NCBI GenBank assembly: GCA_902581585.1
Contig: CACHPB010000005.1
Span: 1-64,000, forward strand
From: an uncultured Pelagibacteraceae bacterium
Lineage (GTDB): Bacteria; Pseudomonadota; Alphaproteobacteria; Pelagibacterales; Pelagibacteraceae
DNA length: 64,000 nucleotides
Direction of reading: 5' to 3'
Part shown: positions 16,862 to 27,940 of the stretch, piece after piece
How positions within the stretch are numbered: the stretch's first letter is position 1
How the letters are laid out: each line of letters begins with the position of its first letter
Translations under genes and position numbers: made by a program
Notes under the pieces: generated by a model
Seen by the model: the letters and a program-made list of their open reading frames with translations, nothing else
What the model was told of the DNA's origin: nothing
Databases searched by the model: none

Positions 16862-18760
16862 ATGAAAGATAGTTTTAACAAAATTTATCAAGAATCTATT
16901 CAAAATCCTGAGAAGTTTTGGCAAAATGTATCTGAGGATATCTTTTGGTTTAAAAAACCATCAAAAATTTTAAACAAATCAAATCCTCCATTTTATAAAT
17001 GGTTCGAAGATGGAGTGACAAACACCTGTTACAATGCAATTGATACTCACATTGATAAAGGCAATGGTGATAAAATTGCATTGATATATGATAGTCCTAT
17101 CACAAATAACAAAGCAAAATTCACTTACAATGAATTAAGAGAAAAAATTTCAAAATTTGCTGGTGCACTTGATAATCAAGGTATCAAAAAAGGTGACAGA
17201 GTAATTATTTACATGCCAATGATACCGGAGGCTGTCATTGCTATGCTTGCATGTGCAAGGATTGGAGCAATACACTCAGTTGTCTTTGGTGGATTTGCAT
17301 CAAATGAGTTGGCAAGCAGGATCGATGATAGTAAAGCAAAGATTTTGATTACTGCTTCTTGTGGATTTGAACCAGGAAGAACAGTTGAGTATAGACCCTT
17401 AGTTGATGGGGCTCTTAAACTTGCAAAACATAAAGTTGAAAAAGTAATTTTCTATCAAAGAAAAAATCATGAGGTAAAACTTAATTCACCTCTTGAGATA
17501 AGCTGGGAAGAGTGTCTTATTAATGCGAAAGATAAAGATTGTGTTGAATTAGGAGCTAACGAATTTGCTTATATTTTATATACCTCGGGTACCACAGGAA
17601 TTCCAAAAGGAATAGTTAGAGATGTTGGTGGACACATAGTTGCACTAAAATGGACTATGAAAAATATATATAATATTGATGAAAATGATGTTTGGTGGTC
17701 AGCAAGTGATATTGGTTGGATTGTGGGGCACTCTTATATTGTTTATGCACCTTTGTTTAAAGGTTGCACAACTGTATTGTTTGAGGGTAAACCTGTAGGC
17801 ACCCCTGATGCAGGAGTATTTTGGAGGATTATTTCAGAATACAAAATTAAATCTTTATTCACTGCCCCAACAGCTTTTAGAGCAATTAAAAAGGAAGATC
17901 CCGATGGAAAGTTTTTTTCTAAATATGATTTAAGTTCATTTGAGTCATTATTTTTAGCTGGAGAGAGAGCTGATCCTGATACATTAAAGTGGGCAGAAAA
18001 TCTTTTGAGTGTACCTGTGATTGATCATTGGTGGCAAACAGAAACTAGTTGGGCAATAAGTTCAAATTGTACTGGTATAGAAATGCAAAAAACTAAATAT
18101 GGTTCAGCATGTAAAGCAGTTCCAGGATATGATATTAAAATAATTAAACCAGATCATTCAATCGCAAAACCAAATGAGATGGGAGATATAGTTGTAAAAC
18201 TACCTTTGCCACCTGGAACATTTCCTACACTTTGGAATGCAGATAAAAGATATGAAGAAAATTACATGTCTAATTACAAAGGATATTATCAAACATATGA
18301 TGCGGGACACATTGATGAAGATGGATACATTTGGATTATGTCAAGAACAGATGACATTATTAATGTTGCTGGACATAGATTATCTACTGGGGCAATAGAG
18401 GAGGTTTTATCTGAACATCAATCGGTTGCTGAGTGTGCCGTTCTTGGGATTTCAGATAAATTAAAAGGACAATTACCAATAGGTCTCGTTGTTTTAAAAA
18501 CTGGAGTAGAAAAGGATGATGATACTATCTCAAAGGAATGTATTAAAATGGTCAGGGATAAAATTGGACCAGTTGCAGCCTTTAAAGTAGTCATAGTAAT
18601 AAAAAGATTGCCCAAAACAAGATCTGGAAAAATTTTAAGGGGAACTATTAGGAAAATTGCTGACAGTGAAGATTACAAAATGCCAGCAACAATTGATGAT
18701 CCAGCAATTCTAGCTGAGATTACTCAAAGTTTAATTGAAAATAAAATTCTTAATAGATAA
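16862..18760 (+). CDS. Short-chain acyl-CoA synthetase, propionyl-CoA synthetase-like
   Basis: 632 residues of the ANL adenylate-forming family. YILYTSGTTGIPKGIVRDVGG is the AMP-binding P-loop (about residue 240), DHWWQTETSW the A5 region, and LPKTRSGKILRG carries the acetylatable lysine at about residue 600. ASCGFEPGRTVEYRPLVD is the block I associate with the PrpE/ACSS3 group rather than AcsA, and the ATP motif is followed by RD as in PrpE. It activates propionate, or acetate, to the CoA ester. Divergent from proteorhodopsin and convergent with the dihydroorotase-like gene. The choice between propionate and acetate is uncertain. Confidence 0.85.
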   Translation: MKDSFNKIYQESIQNPEKFWQNVSEDIFWFKKPSKILNKSNPPFYKWFEDGVTNTCYNAIDTHIDKGNGDKIALIYDSPITNNKAKFTYNELREKISKFAGALDNQGIKKGDRVIIYMPMIPEAVIAMLACARIGAIHSVVFGGFASNELASRIDDSKAKILITASCGFEPGRTVEYRPLVDGALKLAKHKVEKVIFYQRKNHEVKLNSPLEISWEECLINAKDKDCVELGANEFAYILYTSGTTGIPKGIVRDVGGHIVALKWTMKNIYNIDENDVWWSASDIGWIVGHSYIVYAPLFKGCTTVLFEGKPVGTPDAGVFWRIISEYKIKSLFTAPTAFRAIKKEDPDGKFFSKYDLSSFESLFLAGERADPDTLKWAENLLSVPVIDHWWQTETSWAISSNCTGIEMQKTKYGSACKAVPGYDIKIIKPDHSIAKPNEMGDIVVKLPLPPGTFPTLWNADKRYEENYMSNYKGYYQTYDAGHIDEDGYIWIMSRTDDIINVAGHRLSTGAIEEVLSEHQSVAECAVLGISDKLKGQLPIGLVVLKTGVEKDDDTISKECIKMVRDKIGPVAAFKVVIVIKRLPKTRSGKILRGTIRKIADSEDYKMPATIDDPAILAEITQSLIENKILNR

Positions 18761-18766
18761 AACTAA

Positions 18767-20077
18767 CTAATCTTCAAATCTTATTGGTTTTCCAGATGGT
18801 TCTCCAATGATTTCACCATCTTTCATTTTAATCTCTCCGTTTATAATTGTATAAACTGGGGTACCCTTAAACTTATATCCATCAAAAGGCGACCAACCAC
18901 ACTTACTTTCTATTTTATCATTTTCAATCTTGATAACTTTGTTCATATCAACAATTGTAATGTCTGCATCATAATCTTTCTTTATGAAACCCTTTCCTAT
19001 AATTCCAAAAATTTTTACAGGGTTCTCACATACAAGATTCATTAATTGTTCAAGTGATAATTTACCATCATTTACATGATTAAGCATTACAGGCATTAAA
19101 GTTTGAACTCCTGGCATTCCAGATGGCGTATCAGGATACTCTTTGTCTTTATTCACTTTTAGATGTGGAGCATGATCAGAGCCAATTGTATCATTATAAT
19201 TATTTCTTACTGCATACCATAAACGATCATAATGACTTTTGTCTCTTAAAGGTGGATTCATTTGAGCGTAAGTACCAAGTTTATCATAGCAGTCAGGTGC
19301 ATATATGGTTAAATGTTGCGGAGTTATCTCAAAAGTAACATTTCCTTTATTCTGAGATAAAAAATCTATTTCCTGTTTAGTAGTAATATGTAAAATGTGA
19401 GCTTTCTTACCTAACCTTTTTGCAATTTTAACAATTTTTCTTGTCGATGAAATTGCACATTCCTCATCCCTCCATATTGGATGAGAATGAACATTTCCTT
19501 TTTCTCTTAATTTTTTTCTTAAATTTAAAATATCTTCATCCTCTGAATGTACTGCAACAATTTTTGATGTGCTTTCAAAAACTTTTTCTATATCTTCCTC
19601 TCTGTGGACCAATAAAGTTCCAGTAGATGAGCCTGCAAATAATTTAACACCACAACACCCCTCTAATCCTTTAAGGTTTGCTAATTCACTTTGATTAGTA
19701 GGAGTAGCGCCAAAATAGAATGCATGATTACAATACATTCGATTTTTTGCTAAATCTATTTTTTTCTGAAATTCTCTCTGATCAGTGGTTGCTGGATTAG
19801 TATTTGGCATTTCAAAAACTGAGGTAATGCCTCCAACTATTGCTGCTCTGCTACCTGTGTGTAAATCCTCAGTATCTGTTGATCCTGGTTCTCTAAAATG
19901 TGTTTGAGTATCTATGCAACCAGGTAGAACTGTAAGTCCGCTTGCATCAATTATTTGAGTTGCCTCTTCATCTATTTTGCCTATCTTAGTGATCTTGCTG
20001 TTTTGAATGCCTATATCAACATCTTTTAAATCTTTATCAATATAGCATTTTCCATTTTTAATAATAAGATCTAACAT
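18767..20077 (-). CDS. Dihydroorotase-like amidohydrolase
   Basis: 436 residues of the cyclic amidohydrolase superfamily, closest to type I dihydroorotase (third step of pyrimidine synthesis). Metal-site segments: DTQTHFREPG about residue 57, GVKLFAG with the lysine that is carbamylated in relatives, AVHSEDEDI, HILHITT, and GSDHAPHLK with the catalytic Asp. In the usual D-x-H-x-H motif the first histidine is Gln here; I recall the same D-T-Q-V-H form in other alphaproteobacterial dihydroorotases. An allantoinase or hydantoinase role is an alternative. Divergent from ygfZ, 42 bases apart. Confidence 0.78.
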   Translation of the reverse strand: MLDLIIKNGKCYIDKDLKDVDIGIQNSKITKIGKIDEEATQIIDASGLTVLPGCIDTQTHFREPGSTDTEDLHTGSRAAIVGGITSVFEMPNTNPATTDQREFQKKIDLAKNRMYCNHAFYFGATPTNQSELANLKGLEGCCGVKLFAGSSTGTLLVHREEDIEKVFESTSKIVAVHSEDEDILNLRKKLREKGNVHSHPIWRDEECAISSTRKIVKIAKRLGKKAHILHITTKQEIDFLSQNKGNVTFEITPQHLTIYAPDCYDKLGTYAQMNPPLRDKSHYDRLWYAVRNNYNDTIGSDHAPHLKVNKDKEYPDTPSGMPGVQTLMPVMLNHVNDGKLSLEQLMNLVCENPVKIFGIIGKGFIKKDYDADITIVDMNKVIKIENDKIESKCGWSPFDGYKFKGTPVYTIINGEIKMKDGEIIGEPSGKPIRFED

Positions 20078-20119
20078 TTTTTAAAAAAGTAATTATATCA
20101 TTTGTTATAGCATTACAAT

Positions 20120-21001
20120 ATGAATAGAAATAAGGTTTACATATTAGAGGATAGAGGTCTTTTATATATTAGCGGGGACCAAGCAAGAGAATTTTTGCAA
20201 AATATAATTACAAATAACATTGAAAATGTATCAGAGGATAGAAGTTGTTTCTCAGCACTTCTAACTCCACAAGGAAAATATCTTTATGATTTTATAATTA
20301 TTAAACATAAATCAGGATATTTTTTAGATTGTGAGAAAAAAATTATTGATGACCTATATAAAAAATTAAATTTATACAAACTAAGGTCAAAAGTTGAAAT
20401 ATTAAATCTTAGTAATGAGTTTGTTATAGCAAGTTTAACTAAAGAAAAATTTTTAGAAATCGAAAATACTAAAGATGAGGAGGGTTTTACAGTCAAATTT
20501 AGAGAGGATCCTATACTTTTAGATCCGAGAGCTAAAAAACTAGGTGCTAGATTGGTAATTAATTTAGAAAAGTTATATTTATCATTAAAAAAACTAGGAT
20601 TAACAGTTTCAGATATTAATGAGTATTATAATCATAGTTATGAGTTAGGCATTCCTCAGATAGATACAAAAAATCTTCAAGATAAGGTATTTGGAATCGA
20701 ATGTAACTTAGAAGAATTAAATGGAATTGATTTTAGAAAAGGTTGTTATGTTGGACAAGAGAATACAGCAAGAATAAAGCTTAAAGATAAACTAAATAAA
20801 AGATTATTTGCTATTAAAGTATTAGACGGAGAGCTAAATGGTGAAGAAATTACCCTAGAGAACAAAAATATTGGAAAATTATTAATCAATAGTGATAATC
20901 CATTTGCTTTATTAAAATTAGAAAATAAAAAATTTAATTTTGATTTAGATCTAAAATGTGGAGAAGCAAGTATCAAAGCCATCAAGCCATCTTGGATTTA
21001 A
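20120..21001 (+). CDS. ygfZ: YgfZ/IBA57-like folate-binding Fe-S assembly protein
   Basis: 293 residues of the GcvT-fold family. LLYISGDQAREFLQNIITN at the start and the signature DFRKGCYVGQENTARIK (K-G-C-Y-x-G-Q-E) about residue 209 identify the YgfZ/COG0354 group. The conserved cysteine and tetrahydrofolate binding support assembly or repair of 4Fe-4S proteins such as MiaB. Starts from ATG 20120; ends two bases before the convergent MazG-like gene. Confidence 0.9.
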   Translation: MNRNKVYILEDRGLLYISGDQAREFLQNIITNNIENVSEDRSCFSALLTPQGKYLYDFIIIKHKSGYFLDCEKKIIDDLYKKLNLYKLRSKVEILNLSNEFVIASLTKEKFLEIENTKDEEGFTVKFREDPILLDPRAKKLGARLVINLEKLYLSLKKLGLTVSDINEYYNHSYELGIPQIDTKNLQDKVFGIECNLEELNGIDFRKGCYVGQENTARIKLKDKLNKRLFAIKVLDGELNGEEITLENKNIGKLLINSDNPFALLKLENKKFNFDLDLKCGEASIKAIKPSWI

Positions 21002-21002
21002 A

Positions 21003-21374
21003 TTATTTAATAAATTTTGATAAATCTGGTTTAAAATAATCAGGTCCCTTCATAACTTTTCCAAATTCATTAAATATAGGTTTACCATCTTTACCTAACT
21101 TGCTCATGTTTGATTTTTGAACCTCATCAAAACATTTGTCTAAATCAATTCCAAATGCATGACCTGCTCCATAAGTGACGTATAATATATCTGTTAAAGC
21201 ATCAGCAACTTCTGTTAAATTTTTTTCTGATATAGCTTGTTTTAGCTCTTCTAATTCTTCATTAATTAACGATATTCTTAAAGAATTAATTTTATCTGTG
21301 CTTAAGCTTGATGAAACTTTAACATCTTGATTAAAAGTTTTCATAAACAACCCAACCTTTTCAAAATTTGTCAT
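21003..21374 (-). CDS. MazG-like all-alpha NTP pyrophosphohydrolase
   Basis: 123 residues. The pattern INEELEELKQAI ... EVADALTDILYVTYGAG, with acidic E-E-x-x-E and E-x-x-D metal-binding pairs on helices, marks the all-alpha NTP-PPase superfamily (PF01503/MazG-like). The C-terminus MSKLGKDGKPIFNEFGKVMKGPDYFKPDL is typical of a subgroup similar to phage and plant MazG-like proteins. Probable house-cleaning of non-canonical nucleotides or a dNTPase; substrate unknown. Divergent from fumC. Confidence 0.78.
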   Translation of the reverse strand: MTNFEKVGLFMKTFNQDVKVSSSLSTDKINSLRISLINEELEELKQAISEKNLTEVADALTDILYVTYGAGHAFGIDLDKCFDEVQKSNMSKLGKDGKPIFNEFGKVMKGPDYFKPDLSKFIK

Positions 21375-21440
21375 TTTACTCCTATATGATTTTAATATTT
21401 TTTAATGTATAACTGTTGAATATACTCTCAAAATTATATT

Positions 21441-22829
21441 ATGAAATTCAGAAAAGAATATGACAGCATTGGTAATATTAAGGTGCCTGTGGATAAATAT
21501 TGGGGAGCATCTACTCAAAGATCAAAAAAATACTTTGATATTGGAGATGCATTAGTTAGACCAAAATTAATAAAATCAATTGCAATAATTAAAAAAGCAG
21601 CAGCGATTACAAATTTTAAAAACAAAGATATTAACCCAAAAATTTTTAAATCTATTGTTAAAGCTGCTGATGAGGTAATTAAGGGTAAATTAAACAGTCA
21701 TTTTCCACTTAAGGTTTGGCAAACTGGTTCGGGTACACAAACAAATATGAATGTGAATGAAGTAATATCAAATAGAGCCATTGAAATATTAAAAGGTAAG
21801 AAGGGTACAAAAAAACCTGTTCATCCTAATGATCACGTAAACAAATCACAATCTACTAATGATGTATTTCCAACTGCAATGCATATTGCTATTGCAATGG
21901 AAACCAGAGAGAAATTATTACCAAGTTTAATATTATTGGACAAAGAGCTTAAAAAAAAAGTAAGAGAATTCATTAAGATTGTTAAGATAGGAAGAACACA
22001 TCTTCAAGATGCAACTCCTTTATCTTTGGGACAAGAATTTTCAGGATATCAATCACAATTACAAGAGTGTATTAAAAGAATAAAAGTATCTCTTAATGAA
22101 ATTTACTATTTAGCACAAGGTGGTACTGCAGTTGGTACTGGAATAAATACGAAAAAGAATTTTGATAAAAAAATTGTTAATGAAATTAAAAAAATAACTA
22201 AGTTACCATTTAAGCCAGCTAAGAATAAATTTGCTGCATTAGCTGCACATGATGCAATTGTAAATTATTCTGGTACACTAAATACAACAGCAGTTTGTTT
22301 AATGAAAATTGCAAACGATATAAGATTTTTAGGATCAGGTCCTAGAGCTGGATATGGAGAATTAATACTTCCAGAAAATGAACCAGGATCATCAATAATG
22401 CCTGGTAAAGTAAATCCAACACAATGTGAAGCTGTAACAATGGTTTGTGTAAAGGTAATAGGAAATCACAATGGAATTACTATGGCAGGTTCACATGGAC
22501 ACTTTGAACTTAATGTTTTCAAACCCTTAATAATTCATAACGTTCTACAATCAATACAAATATTATCAGATAGCACAAAAAGTTTTGCAAAGTATTGCAT
22601 TTCTGGACTAAAGGCAGACAAAAATAGAATTAAACATTTAGTAGATAACTCTTTAATGTTGGTAACAGCTTTATCTCCAAAGATTGGTTACGATAATGCT
22701 GCAAAAATTGCCAAAAATGCATTAAAGAATAAAACTACTCTTAAAGCTGAAGCACTAAAATCAGGTTTAATAAACAAAAAAGAATATAATAAAATAGTAG
22801 ATCCTAACAAGATGATAAAACCTGATTAG
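21441..22829 (+). CDS. fumC: Fumarate hydratase class II
   Basis: 462 residues, the usual length for FumC. Recognised blocks are [66 protein letters not shown] and the family signature [16 protein letters not shown]. It converts fumarate to malate in the TCA cycle without an iron-sulfur cluster, which suits an iron-poor oxic habitat. The stop overlaps the convergent AsmA-like gene by 4 bases. Confidence 0.97.
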   Translation: MKFRKEYDSIGNIKVPVDKYWGASTQRSKKYFDIGDALVRPKLIKSIAIIKKAAAITNFKNKDINPKIFKSIVKAADEVIKGKLNSHFPLKVWQTGSGTQTNMNVNEVISNRAIEILKGKKGTKKPVHPNDHVNKSQSTNDVFPTAMHIAIAMETREKLLPSLILLDKELKKKVREFIKIVKIGRTHLQDATPLSLGQEFSGYQSQLQECIKRIKVSLNEIYYLAQGGTAVGTGINTKKNFDKKIVNEIKKITKLPFKPAKNKFAALAAHDAIVNYSGTLNTTAVCLMKIANDIRFLGSGPRAGYGELILPENEPGSSIMPGKVNPTQCEAVTMVCVKVIGNHNGITMAGSHGHFELNVFKPLIIHNVLQSIQILSDSTKSFAKYCISGLKADKNRIKHLVDNSLMLVTALSPKIGYDNAAKIAKNALKNKTTLKAEALKSGLINKKEYNKIVDPNKMIKPD

Positions 22830-24199
22830 CTATTTATTATTTTTTTAACTAATGATTTTAGTTCTTGTGAATTTCTAATATTATATCTATTTTCAGCACT
22901 GTTGCTAGCATTATGGGAACTTTGATTTATTTTAATATCAAAAATTGATATTAATCCAGTAACAATATTTTTCTCAATTTTAAAATTTATTAAATCTATA
23001 TCTTTTACCATATCAAACTTTAATTGAAATTTTTTAGCAAACTGTTTTTTATTTTTTATAATTAAAGAATTTGATGAATGAAAAATTGTATCACCATTTT
23101 TTTTAGTAAATTTTATATTAGACTTGATTTGGCCTATATCACCAATACCCAATAAAACTTCACTTAAATTTAAATTTTTTTGTTTTATATTTAAAGTTAC
23201 AAGGCCATTTCTTATTAGTTCATGCTCAATATTAGTTATATGAAATTTGATGTCTCCATTTAAGTTACCTAATAAATCAGGTTTCAAGTTTAAAATAGAA
23301 AATATTAATTCATCAACTAAAAAATTTAAATTTTGCTTATTAAGAGTAATATTTGAATTAAGATAAAAAGGCGTTAACTCTATTTTCGTATACACTTGAA
23401 TGTTGTTAGAATTTTTTGGGGATTGTAAAATAATTAAATTATTTTTAAGATTATAATCAATTTCTATATTTTGGTTTAAAATGCTAATTAATAATGTACC
23501 ATTATAGTCGGAGCTATTATTATATTCTAAATTATTTTTTATAAAAATATTTGGTTCTTTAAAATCAATTTCTATTTGTGAATTCATTTCAGAGTCATAT
23601 TTTTTTTTCCATACTGATTTAAAATTCAAATCAAATAAATTTCCTTTAATATTTAATTTTTTGTAATTATCTTGTTGAGACGTTGTAAAATCTATTTTCT
23701 CTATTGGAGATATAATTAAAGTCTCATTATTTTCATCTACAATGAATATTTTACTTTTTTTAATTAAAAATGGTTTGCTGTTACTTTTATGAAAATAATT
23801 TCTTAAAATAATATATTCGTTTTGCTTTAATTTAAAATTTGTATTTTGAATTTCAAATCTTTCAAAATTAATTTTTGATTTTGGATAAAGTTTATTTGAT
23901 AATAAAAATATCTTTAAATTCTTTATATCTGCAATCATTCCATAATCATTACTTTCATTAATTGACAATGATGAGTCGCTAACTATTAAATGTGGTTTTG
24001 GAAGTAATTGATACTTTATGTCACCATTTATATTTAAGTTAATATTAAAATCAGAATAAAATTTACTTTCAATTATGTTTTCTATGCTTTTATAATTATA
24101 TAAAACTGGTATTGATAAATAAATGCCAAATGAAAAAAACAGAGCAATTATTAAAAAAATGCCTTTGATAAAGATTGGTATTTTCTTAGTTTTATCCAT
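22826..24199 (-). CDS. AsmA-family inner-membrane/periplasmic protein
   Basis: 457 residues. An N-terminal membrane helix ([27 protein letters not shown], about residues 7-33) is followed by repeated beta-rich segments. [25 protein letters not shown] matches the AsmA N-terminal signature (G-x-[IV]-x-[WY]-x-x-x-P-x-P-x-[IL]). AsmA-like proteins are bridge-type lipid transporters or affect outer-membrane assembly. It is shorter than E. coli AsmA (about 617 residues). Divergent from uvrD with 37 bases between the starts. Confidence 0.75.
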   Translation of the reverse strand: MDKTKKIPIFIKGIFLIIALFFSFGIYLSIPVLYNYKSIENIIESKFYSDFNINLNINGDIKYQLLPKPHLIVSDSSLSINESNDYGMIADIKNLKIFLLSNKLYPKSKINFERFEIQNTNFKLKQNEYIILRNYFHKSNSKPFLIKKSKIFIVDENNETLIISPIEKIDFTTSQQDNYKKLNIKGNLFDLNFKSVWKKKYDSEMNSQIEIDFKEPNIFIKNNLEYNNSSDYNGTLLISILNQNIEIDYNLKNNLIILQSPKNSNNIQVYTKIELTPFYLNSNITLNKQNLNFLVDELIFSILNLKPDLLGNLNGDIKFHITNIEHELIRNGLVTLNIKQKNLNLSEVLLGIGDIGQIKSNIKFTKKNGDTIFHSSNSLIIKNKKQFAKKFQLKFDMVKDIDLINFKIEKNIVTGLISIFDIKINQSSHNASNSAENRYNIRNSQELKSLVKKIINS

Positions 24200-24236
24200 T
24201 AATTTAATATTGCTTAAATTATAAAAAAATTAAACG

Positions 24237-26264
24237 ATGAATTTAGATTATTTAACAAATCTTAATGAAAGTCAGGAAGAGGCTGTTCTATATTTAAGCG
24301 GTCCTCTTTTGATTGTTGCGGGAGCTGGATCTGGAAAAACAAGAGTTCTTACGGCAAGAATTGCCCATATTGTTAAACAACATAAGGCATTTCCCAACCA
24401 GATATTAGCTGTGACATTTACAAATAAAGCTGCAAAAGAAATGCAATTTAGAGTTTCCAAATTTTTAAAAAAAGAGGCAACAGGCCTACCCTGGCTAGGT
24501 ACCTTTCACTCAATAAGTGCAAAAATATTAAGAAAACACGCTGCAGCTGTTGGCTTAAAATCAAATTTTTCAATTATTGATCAAGATGACCAAGTAAGGC
24601 TGATAAAAAATATATCTAAATCTGAGAATATAGATACAAAAAAAATATCTCCAAGATATATCTTGGCTGTAATAGATAAATGGAAGAATAAAGGCTTTTA
24701 TCCTGAAGAAGTCATACTTAAACGTAAAGACATATTAGAAAAAAGTTTTCTTGGAATTTATAAAATATATCAACAGAAATTAATAGATTTAAACGCTGCA
24801 GACTTTAGTGACTTAATACTTCATACAGTTAAGATTTTTGAAAAACATAGAGATATAGCGTCAATGTATTCTAAAAAATTTAAATATATTTTAGTTGATG
24901 AATATCAAGATACAAATTTTATTCAAAGCGAATGGCTTAAATATTTAGCAGAATATAACCATAATATCTGTTGTGTTGGAGATGATGATCAATCGATATA
25001 TAGCTGGAGAGGAGCAGAAATTAAAAATTTTCTTCAATTTGAAAAAGTGTATGAAAATACAAAAATAATAAGATTAGAAAAAAATTATAGATCAACACAA
25101 AATATTTTAAATGTAGCATCAAATATTATTGAAAATAATCAAAACAGAGTAGGAAAAAAACTTTTTACAGATCAAGAAGATGGAGAACTTGTAACATTGA
25201 ACTGTTTTAGAAATGTAAAAGATGAAGCGACTGAAATTGGTTCAAATATTGAGGACCTCAAAAATAAATTTTCGTTAAATGAAGTTGCAATTCTTGTAAG
25301 AGCTATTTTTCAGACAAGAGAATTTGAAGAAAGATTTTTAAAAATTGGTATTCCATACAGAATTATTGGAGGTATTAAATTTTATGAAAGAGCAGAGGTG
25401 AAAGATTGTGTCGCATACTTAAAAACAGTTTATCAACCTTTGGATGATTTATCATTCGAAAGAATTTTAAATGTTCCAAAAAGATCCATTGGAGATACGA
25501 CAGTAAAATCTATAAATAATTTTGCCAAATTAAATAAATGTTCGCTAGAGGTTGCCTCGAAACGTTTAATCGAACTGAACAAAATCAAACCTAAAACGAA
25601 ATTGGGTCTAAATTCTCTTCTAAATCTTTTAGCTAAATGGAGAAACGACTTAAAAGGTAAAATGAATCACAATAAATTATTGCAAACAATTCTTGATGAA
25701 TCTGGATATAGTGAGATGTTGAAGAATAAGAAAGATTTAGAAAATGAAAATAGATTAGAAAATATAAAAGAATTATTAATCGCTATGAAAGAATTTGACA
25801 ATTTAGAAAGTTTTTTAGAGCATGTTGCTCTTGCAACATCGTTAGACCAAGATTGGCAAAGTGAGAAAGTCAATTTAATGACAATACATGCATCTAAAGG
25901 ATTAGAATTTGATGTTGTATTTTTACCTGGATGGGAGGAAGGTTTATTCCCTCATCAAAAAAGTATCGAGGAAAAAGGTGAAAGTGGGTTAGAAGAGGAA
26001 AGAAGATTGGCATATGTTGCGATTACAAGAGCTAAAAAACTTGCTAAAATATCATTTTCAATGAACAGGTTTTATCAAGGGGATTGGATAGATAGCATGG
26101 CATCAAGATTTGTAGATGAACTTCCAGACAAATATATTAAAAAAAATAATAATTATATAGATGAAAAAGAGGAAGATTTTGAATTCAATCAAGACATAGA
26201 TTTCAATAATGATAGTGAAATTAGAAGCCCTGGATGGATACGTTATCAAAAAAAATTAAAATGA
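24237..26264 (+). CDS. uvrD: UvrD/PcrA-family superfamily 1 DNA helicase
   Basis: 675 residues. Helicase motifs in order: Q-motif LNESQEEAV, I GAGSGKTRVL (about residue 30), Ia AVTFTNKAAKEM, II VDEYQDTN (about residue 221), III GDDDQSIYSWRGA, IV LEKNYRST, V MTIHASKGLEFDVVF and VI VAITRAKKL. A 3'-5' helicase of nucleotide excision and mismatch repair. It lacks the long C-terminus of some PcrA proteins. Its stop overlaps the pepP start (ATGA), suggesting coupled translation. No LexA-type box is seen upstream. Confidence 0.95.
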   Translation: MNLDYLTNLNESQEEAVLYLSGPLLIVAGAGSGKTRVLTARIAHIVKQHKAFPNQILAVTFTNKAAKEMQFRVSKFLKKEATGLPWLGTFHSISAKILRKHAAAVGLKSNFSIIDQDDQVRLIKNISKSENIDTKKISPRYILAVIDKWKNKGFYPEEVILKRKDILEKSFLGIYKIYQQKLIDLNAADFSDLILHTVKIFEKHRDIASMYSKKFKYILVDEYQDTNFIQSEWLKYLAEYNHNICCVGDDDQSIYSWRGAEIKNFLQFEKVYENTKIIRLEKNYRSTQNILNVASNIIENNQNRVGKKLFTDQEDGELVTLNCFRNVKDEATEIGSNIEDLKNKFSLNEVAILVRAIFQTREFEERFLKIGIPYRIIGGIKFYERAEVKDCVAYLKTVYQPLDDLSFERILNVPKRSIGDTTVKSINNFAKLNKCSLEVASKRLIELNKIKPKTKLGLNSLLNLLAKWRNDLKGKMNHNKLLQTILDESGYSEMLKNKKDLENENRLENIKELLIAMKEFDNLESFLEHVALATSLDQDWQSEKVNLMTIHASKGLEFDVVFLPGWEEGLFPHQKSIEEKGESGLEEERRLAYVAITRAKKLAKISFSMNRFYQGDWIDSMASRFVDELPDKYIKKNNNYIDEKEEDFEFNQDIDFNNDSEIRSPGWIRYQKKLK

Positions 26265-27940
26265 GTACTGAAATAAATAACGTTATTTTATTAAATAATT
26301 TAGATGGGTATATCATTCCAAAAAATGATAGTTACTTCACTGAGTATTCTAAAGTAAATAATCTCAAATTAGTTACAAACTTTTCTGGATCTGCAGGATT
26401 TGCCATTTTTTTAAAAAGTGAAAAATATTTATTTGTTGATGGAAGATATACAATTCAAGCAGAAAAAGAATCTGGAAATAAGTTTAAAATATGCGAAATA
26501 CCAAATGTTTGGCCTAAAAATATTTTGAAGAATAAAAGTAAAATTGGATTTGATCCATATCTATTTACAAAAGAAACTTTAGATAAATATTTTGGTGATG
26601 AACACACCTTAATTCCATTGAGTTTGAAATTTAAAATAAAAAATCAAATTAAAAATAGGGAACCTTTTTTTAGTTTGGATACTAATGTGGCAGGTGAAAG
26701 TATTTATAAAAAAATTAATCGATTAGTCAAAATAATGAAAAAAAAAAAGATTGATTATACTTATATAAGTTCAGGCGAGAATGTTTGCTGGCTTTTAAAT
26801 ATAAGAGGAAAAGATTTACCAAATTCACCTGTTGCAAACTGTAAAGTGATACTTACAAAAGAAAAAGAAATTTATTTTTTTGCGGATCTAAAAAAAATCA
26901 ACAAAATTAAATTTAGTCTCAAAAAATTCAAGGTACATTTTTTAAAGGAAAATAGAATTTTGGAATGTTTATTTGCACTAAAAATTGGAAACTTTTGTAT
27001 TGATAGTAAAACTTGCTCAGTATTTGAAGAAAGCCTAATTAGTCATAAATTTAACATTATGCTTAAAGAAGACCCTATTTATATTTTAAAATCAGTTAAA
27101 AATAAGACTGAAATAAAAAATATGGTTAATGCGCATATTGAGGATGGTATTGCTTTAACAAAGTTTTTATATTGGATTAAAAACTGTAATATAAATAATC
27201 TAACAGAGATAAAAATTGAAAAAAAATTAGAGAATTTTAGAAAAAAAAATAAAAATTACTTATACGCAAGTTTTGATACAATTGCTGGATCAGGACCAAA
27301 CGGAGCAATTATTCATTACAGATCTAATAAATTTTCTAACAGGAAATTAAAAAAAGACCACTTACTTTTAGTAGACTCAGGTGGTCAATACAGATGGGGG
27401 ACAACAGATGTTACAAGAACGATATGCTTTTCAAATGTATCTAAAAAGATTAAAACTATTTTTACCAGAGTGTTGAAAGGTCATATTGCTGTTGTTTTAT
27501 CAGATATAAAAAGAGAGATAAATGGTAATAATATTGATAAAATTGCAAGAAGAAGTCTAAATTCCGTCGGACTTGATTATCGTCATGGAACTGGACATGG
27601 AGTCGGAGCATTTCTCAATGTTCACGAGGGACCACAAGGAATATCTAAAAATAACTATGTAAAGTTAAGAGAGGGAATGATTTTAAGTAATGAACCTGGT
27701 TTTTATAAAAAAAATGATTTTGGAATGAGAATAGAAAATCTAATTTTTATTAAAAAAATAAAATCTAAACTTTTATTCGAAAATCTAACTATGGCTCCAA
27801 TTGATACAGACCTAATTAATTTTAAAATGCTAAGCGTAGAAGAAAAAAATTATTTATTTAAATATCACTTTGATGTCTATAATAATATTTCTCCCTATTT
27901 AAAGAGTTACGAAAAAAAATGGTTAGCTAGCTTAATCTAG
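26261..27940 (+). CDS. pepP: Xaa-Pro aminopeptidase (M24B)
   Basis: 559 residues from ATG 26261; the ORF track extends upstream into uvrD. N-terminal creatinase-like domains are followed by the pita-bread fold. Metal ligands are visible in LLVDSGGQYRWGTTDVTRT (two Asp), HGTGHGVGAFLNVHEGP (His), LSNEPGFY (Glu) and MRIENL (Glu). It releases the residue before proline from peptides in the cytoplasm. The three-domain length fits the long aminopeptidase P form seen in alphaproteobacteria and eukaryotic APP1. It ends overlapping the convergent ligA by 9 bases. Confidence 0.92.
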   Translation: MSTEINNVILLNNLDGYIIPKNDSYFTEYSKVNNLKLVTNFSGSAGFAIFLKSEKYLFVDGRYTIQAEKESGNKFKICEIPNVWPKNILKNKSKIGFDPYLFTKETLDKYFGDEHTLIPLSLKFKIKNQIKNREPFFSLDTNVAGESIYKKINRLVKIMKKKKIDYTYISSGENVCWLLNIRGKDLPNSPVANCKVILTKEKEIYFFADLKKINKIKFSLKKFKVHFLKENRILECLFALKIGNFCIDSKTCSVFEESLISHKFNIMLKEDPIYILKSVKNKTEIKNMVNAHIEDGIALTKFLYWIKNCNINNLTEIKIEKKLENFRKKNKNYLYASFDTIAGSGPNGAIIHYRSNKFSNRKLKKDHLLLVDSGGQYRWGTTDVTRTICFSNVSKKIKTIFTRVLKGHIAVVLSDIKREINGNNIDKIARRSLNSVGLDYRHGTGHGVGAFLNVHEGPQGISKNNYVKLREGMILSNEPGFYKKNDFGMRIENLIFIKKIKSKLLFENLTMAPIDTDLINFKMLSVEEKNYLFKYHFDVYNNISPYLKSYEKKWLASLI

